DNA of 64,000 nucleotides, taken from JAAYAO01 sp051133435 (GTDB lineage Bacteria; Actinomycetota; Actinomycetes; Propionibacteriales; Propionibacteriaceae). Within the stretch, counting starts at the first letter, position 1; every line of letters begins with the position of its first letter. Positions 61,048 through 64,000 of the stretch are shown here, piece by piece. A program made the position numbers and the translations under genes. The notes under the pieces are model-generated. The model worked only from the letters and a program-made list of their open reading frames with translations. It did not search any database and was not told where the DNA came from. The stretch lies in assembly GCF_051133435.1 (NCBI RefSeq), contig NZ_JBPGNY010000001.1:248001-312000 (forward strand), given 5' to 3'.

Positions 61048-61413
61048 TCAGTCCACCGGGGAGACCCGAATGAGGTTGCCGTCGGGGTCGGCGATCACGA
61101 ACGTGCGGCCGAAGACATCGTCGTGAGGCTCCTCCACGACGTGGACTCCTTTCGAGACCCAGCTCGTGAAGGTCTCATCAACTGCGGATACCGGCCCCGG
61201 CACCATGAGCCCGACCTCGCACGTGCGAGGGGTGCTCGGGTCCGCGTGCTCGCTTCGTCCTGTCCACAGCGCGAACAGAACGCCGGGGGCCACCTCGAAA
61301 GCCACGTAACGGGGACTGATGAAGGCCGGTGTGATTTCGAACAGGTCGCTGTAGAAAGCCGTGGCGTTCTCAGCATCGCGGACGTAGACCAGGAACAGGT
61401 TGGGTGCGGGCAT
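61048..61413 (-). CDS. VOC/glyoxalase-family protein
   Basis: The 121-residue single-domain protein has a glyoxalase/bleomycin-resistance fold: NLFLVYVRDAENATAFYSDLF (start of first half, landmark VRDAENATAFYSDLF) and FGRTFVIADPDGNLIRVSPVD (landmark FVIADPDGNLIRV). Such proteins bind a metal or a small ligand. ATG 61413 follows GAGGAG; a TTG one codon earlier is less likely. It is divergent from the WYL regulator gene, which probably controls it. Confidence 0.88.
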   Translation of the reverse strand: MPAPNLFLVYVRDAENATAFYSDLFEITPAFISPRYVAFEVAPGVLFALWTGRSEHADPSTPRTCEVGLMVPGPVSAVDETFTSWVSKGVHVVEEPHDDVFGRTFVIADPDGNLIRVSPVD

Positions 61414-61507
61414 CAAGCACTCCTCGGGTTGTTGGGTTCTCTTACCGCACCAGTTGACCGTCCAATCACGACAAGACCTGTCACCTTTTCTGCGAAAGTT
61501 GGTCAGT

Positions 61508-62473
61508 ATGAAGGCGTCGAGACTGCTGCACCTCTTGCTGCTCCTGCAGACACGTCAGCGCATCACCACTACCGAACTCGCCGGCCGCCTGGAGGTGTCC
61601 AGGCGGACTGTGCTGCGGGATGTCGAGGCGCTGTCGACAGCAGGTGTGCCTGTATATGCCGAACGGGGACGGAGCGGTGGGATCGTCCTGCTCCCCGGTG
61701 CACGGCTCAACGCATCCCATCTGGATCCTCGGGAACTGGAAGCCCTCTCGGTTGCCGGTCTGGACGACGCACAACTTGAGAGTCTGGGACTGTCTGCGGT
61801 GCGTGAGTCGGCCGCACGCAAGATCGCTGCCCGCCAGAACGCAGCGGTCGAGTCCCCGAGCCTGCCACGCCTGTCGGACCTGGTCCTGGTGGACAGCAAT
61901 GCGTGGCTCGCCGACCCGAACGCGGAAGTGGACGTAGCGGATCTGGCAGCAGTGCTGCGACACCGACGCCGGATGCGCATCCAGTACCGGCGCAGCGCCG
62001 AGGGTCGGGCCTCGGTGCTGGTCGTTGACCCGTACGGGATCGTCGCGAAATCGGGCCGCTGGTACCTCATCGCCGATCACCAGGGAGCCGGCCGGCTGTT
62101 TGCTCTGGAACGGCTCTCGGCCTACGAGACACTCGAGGCTCCGGTTGCCCTCCGTCCGGGTCAGACCCTCCGCACCATGTGGGCGGCGCTGAAGGAACGC
62201 ACCGAGACGCCCGGTCGCGTCAGCGTGACCGTCCGTCTCCGAGAAAACCGCCTCGATCTGGCACGGCGCATCCTCGGCGCCCGCATCCACGAAATCTCCG
62301 ACAGGGAGAACGGCTGGTGCTCGGTCGTCATCCGCTACCCCAGCATCGAGTCAGTGCGTCAGCTCCTCCAGTTCGGTGACCACATCGAGATATTGACCCC
62401 ACCCACAGCCCGCGAACGCGTCAGGCTGCTCGCCAGGGATCTCGCCGACAGGCACTCGCGTCCCGCCGGATAG
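61508..62473 (+). CDS. HTH-WYL transcriptional regulator (YafY family)
   Basis: The 321-residue protein has an N-terminal HTH_11 domain (about 1-58; ELAGRLEVSRRTVLRDVEAL), a WYL ligand-sensing domain (about 150-215; VVDPYGIVAKSGRWYLIAD, i.e. the WYL triad) and a C-terminal WCX extension. These regulators often control a divergent neighbour, here the VOC gene. ATG 61508 (MKASRLLHLL) is the natural start. The longer open frame before it has no coding character. Confidence 0.92.
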   Translation: MKASRLLHLLLLLQTRQRITTTELAGRLEVSRRTVLRDVEALSTAGVPVYAERGRSGGIVLLPGARLNASHLDPRELEALSVAGLDDAQLESLGLSAVRESAARKIAARQNAAVESPSLPRLSDLVLVDSNAWLADPNAEVDVADLAAVLRHRRRMRIQYRRSAEGRASVLVVDPYGIVAKSGRWYLIADHQGAGRLFALERLSAYETLEAPVALRPGQTLRTMWAALKERTETPGRVSVTVRLRENRLDLARRILGARIHEISDRENGWCSVVIRYPSIESVRQLLQFGDHIEILTPPTARERVRLLARDLADRHSRPAG

Positions 62474-62494
62474 CGGTGGGCGACAAGCCCGCAG

Positions 62495-62515
62495 TCGATC
62501 GATGTCCCCGATCGA
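62495..62515. terminator. small hairpin between convergent genes
   Basis: TCGATCG at 62495-62501 pairs with CGATCGA at 62509-62515 around a 7-nt loop, between the WYL gene and the ThiE-like gene. The stem is short and lacks a T-tract, so the call is weak. Confidence 0.25.
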
Positions 62516-62529
62516 TACAGCTGGTGACC

Positions 62530-63231
62530 TCAGTTGCGGTTACCGCCCCGGAAGAAGTACCCCTCCATCGCCGGGTCGGCGTCCCAGGCGGCGTCGATCC
62601 GCTCCCGAATCGCCCGGGCGGCGTCCTCGAAGCCGGCCGCATCGCGGATCTCGGAGCCGACCACGATCCGGCGGGCACCGGCGGCCAGAACCTGATCGAC
62701 GTCCTGCAGGCTGGTGCCACCGGTGGCGAACCAGGGCTTGGTCTCCGCCGCCCCGGGGGGCGCGAGGTCGGCCATCGTCCGCACCAGGTCGGGGGCGGTG
62801 GCGGTCGGATGTTCCGGGCCGATGGTGATGAAGTCGACCAGGTCGTCGGCGATCGCGGCACGGGCCTGCTGGTCGGTGTGGGCCCCCCGGCCCACCAGAG
62901 CCCACTTGTGCAGGATCTTCTTCGCCTCGGCCGGAGTGGTGTCGTTCTCGTCCAGATGCAGCAGGTCGGCGGTGAAGGCCTCGGCCAGCCCCGGATCGTC
63001 CTGCACCACGACCAGCCCTTGGGTCCGGTAGCTCAGGGTGCGCAGCAGGGCGAGCTGTTCGAGGGCTTCCACGCGGCTGAGGTTCTCGTCGCGAAAGCCG
63101 ATCATGTCGACCCCCGCACCGAAGGCGGCATCGGCGAAGGGGCCCAGATCATCGGAGGCAACCCGAGCATCGGTGATCAGGTAGAGCTTGGCGCCGTAGA
63201 GCCGCTGGCGCAATCCGAACAGAACGGTCAT
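62530..63231 (-). CDS. ThiE-like (thiamine phosphate synthase family) protein
   Basis: The 233-residue TIM-barrel protein resembles thiamine phosphate synthase: KLYLITDARV at the start, VVVQDDPGLAEAF, LLHLDENDTTP, GRGAHTDQQA, FITIGPEHPTATAP and FATGGTSLQDV. Several ThiE signature positions differ: LHLDENDT replaces the usual HLGQxD, and the GP-x-x-T-x-T-K stretch ends ATAP without the Lys. It may be a ThiE of altered specificity. ATG 63231 gives the usual length; the extension upstream is poorly supported. No TPP riboswitch is seen upstream. Confidence 0.8.
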   Translation of the reverse strand: MTVLFGLRQRLYGAKLYLITDARVASDDLGPFADAAFGAGVDMIGFRDENLSRVEALEQLALLRTLSYRTQGLVVVQDDPGLAEAFTADLLHLDENDTTPAEAKKILHKWALVGRGAHTDQQARAAIADDLVDFITIGPEHPTATAPDLVRTMADLAPPGAAETKPWFATGGTSLQDVDQVLAAGARRIVVGSEIRDAAGFEDAARAIRERIDAAWDADPAMEGYFFRGGNRN

Positions 63232-63325
63232 GGCCGCAACTTTACTGACCGGCACCGACAAGTACCGAAGACCCCAGTTCGACGCCACGCCGACCGCTAG
63301 CTCACCGGAATGCCCCAAGCCTCCC

Positions 63326-63331
63326 TACACT
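63326..63331 (+). promoter_or_regulatory. -10-like element ahead of the kinase gene
   Basis: TACACT lies 52 bp upstream of the GTG at 63384, within the divergent gap from the ThiE-like gene. No good -35 element is seen. Confidence 0.25.
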
Positions 63332-63383
63332 CGACAGCAGGCCAACACGGCCCACTTCCCCAGACCGTGTATGGAGCAGATTC

Positions 63384-64000
63384 GTGACGTTGACAAGCAT
63401 GCGCGACCCGTTGGTCGGCCATGCCTTGGAGGGTCGCTACGAGATCACCGATCGACTCGCCCGAGGTGGTATGGCCACCGTCTATCGGGCGCACGACAAC
63501 CGGTTGGGCCGGATCGTCGCGGTCAAGGTGATGCACGAAGGTCTCGGGGACGATCAGGACTTCGGCCGCAAGTTCGACCGGGAGGCCCGGGCCGCCGCCC
63601 GGCTGTCACACCCCAACGTGGTGTCGGTGTTCGATCAGGGACGCGACCACGGCCGTCCCTACATCGTGATGGAGTACGTGCCGGGCAGCACGCTGCGCTC
63701 GATGATCGTGCGCGACGCCCCCCTGGAGGCACCCCGTGCGCTGGACATCATCGAACCGGTGCTCGCCGCCCTGGCCGCCGCCCACGAGGCCGGCCTGGTG
63801 CACCGCGATGTGAAGCCCGAGAATGTGCTGATCTCCGATCGCGGACAACTGAAGGTCGCCGATTTCGGCCTGGCCAAGGCGATCAGCGGCCAAACCGCCA
63901 CCGCCACCCAGGGCCTGCTGATCGGCACCGTGTCGTACCTGCCGCCCGAACTGGTCACCATCGGCAAGGCCGACACCCGCTCCGACGTCTACAGCGCCGG
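63384..64000 (+). CDS. Ser/Thr protein kinase (partial, N-terminal 205 residues)
   Basis: The frame runs off the window end. It has a complete Hanks-type N-lobe and catalytic core: GRYEITDRLARGGMATVYRA (glycine-rich loop), VAVKVMHE (ATP-site Lys), HRDVKPENVL (catalytic loop), VADFGLAK (metal loop), and the activation loop ending GTVSYLPPEL. The start resembles actinobacterial PASTA kinases and PknL; the missing C-terminal part would decide. GTG 63384 and ATG 63399 are both possible starts. Confidence 0.93.
   Translation, partial: MTLTSMRDPLVGHALEGRYEITDRLARGGMATVYRAHDNRLGRIVAVKVMHEGLGDDQDFGRKFDREARAAARLSHPNVVSVFDQGRDHGRPYIVMEYVPGSTLRSMIVRDAPLEAPRALDIIEPVLAALAAAHEAGLVHRDVKPENVLISDRGQLKVADFGLAKAISGQTATATQGLLIGTVSYLPPELVTIGKADTRSDVYSA

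Noticed and set aside
63232..63383. TPP riboswitch ahead of the ThiE-like gene
   Set aside because: No CTGAGA or ACCTG-type core pair is seen in the divergent gap.

Overview
The window is high-GC DNA with the hallmarks of an actinobacterium: a division and cell-wall (dcw) cluster without ftsA, a DivIVA/Wag31 gene, an ANTAR response regulator, DnaE2 with a DUF6504 partner, a HelD-type RNA polymerase motor, an LPXTG surface protein and many GTG starts. The anchored-repeat metal ABC transporter and the overall gene set fit Propionibacteriaceae or close relatives; this placement is inference, because no rRNA is present.

Layout. 1-1052: an unassigned leader region and a membrane-anchored protein of unknown function. 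1098-8198 (mostly minus): polA, an ANTAR response regulator, a plus-strand tRNA-Leu(CAA), pyk, a RluD-type pseudouridine synthase, lspA and a DksA/TraR-type zinc-finger gene. 8295-28202 (all minus): an almost complete dcw cluster, transcribed mraZ-rsmH-ftsL-ftsI-murE-murF-mraY-murD-ftsW-murG-murC-ftsQ-ftsZ-pgeF-(two membrane paralogs)-sepF-yggT-divIVA. It is headed by a periodic MraZ-box array and has a large RNA-type dyad between mraZ and rsmH. 28442-33827 (plus): moxR, a DUF58 gene, a transglutaminase-like gene and a CDF cation transporter. 33835-40291 (minus): DUF3040, dinB, a methyltransferase, dnaE2 and a DUF6504 gene, with a LexA-type SOS box at the head. 40556-42494 (plus): DUF4126 and an FAD-dependent oxidoreductase. 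42559-48637 (minus): a probably zinc-regulated anchored-repeat ABC transporter locus with two surface-repeat proteins. 48910-53309: helD, metF (minus) and a polyprenyl diphosphate synthase.

The most unusual part is 53338-60766 (minus): a complete homolog set of the poorly understood E. coli yhf operon in a different gene order (yhfZ-yhfY-yhfU-yhfT-php-yhfS-yhfX-yhfW). A clear promoter with an inverted-repeat operator lies just upstream of yhfZ. By eye this stretch has less uniform GC-rich codon use than its flanks and, together with a divergent VOC/WYL pair (61048-62473), looks like an accessory island between the prenyl synthase gene and a ThiE-like gene. The window ends inside a Ser/Thr protein kinase gene.

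Working together: the dcw genes make lipid II and build the septum. The dinB-dnaE2 run is a DNA-damage mutagenesis module. The 42-48 kb locus probably captures and imports zinc or manganese at the cell surface. The yhf genes form a self-contained regulator-transporter-enzyme module for an unknown small molecule.
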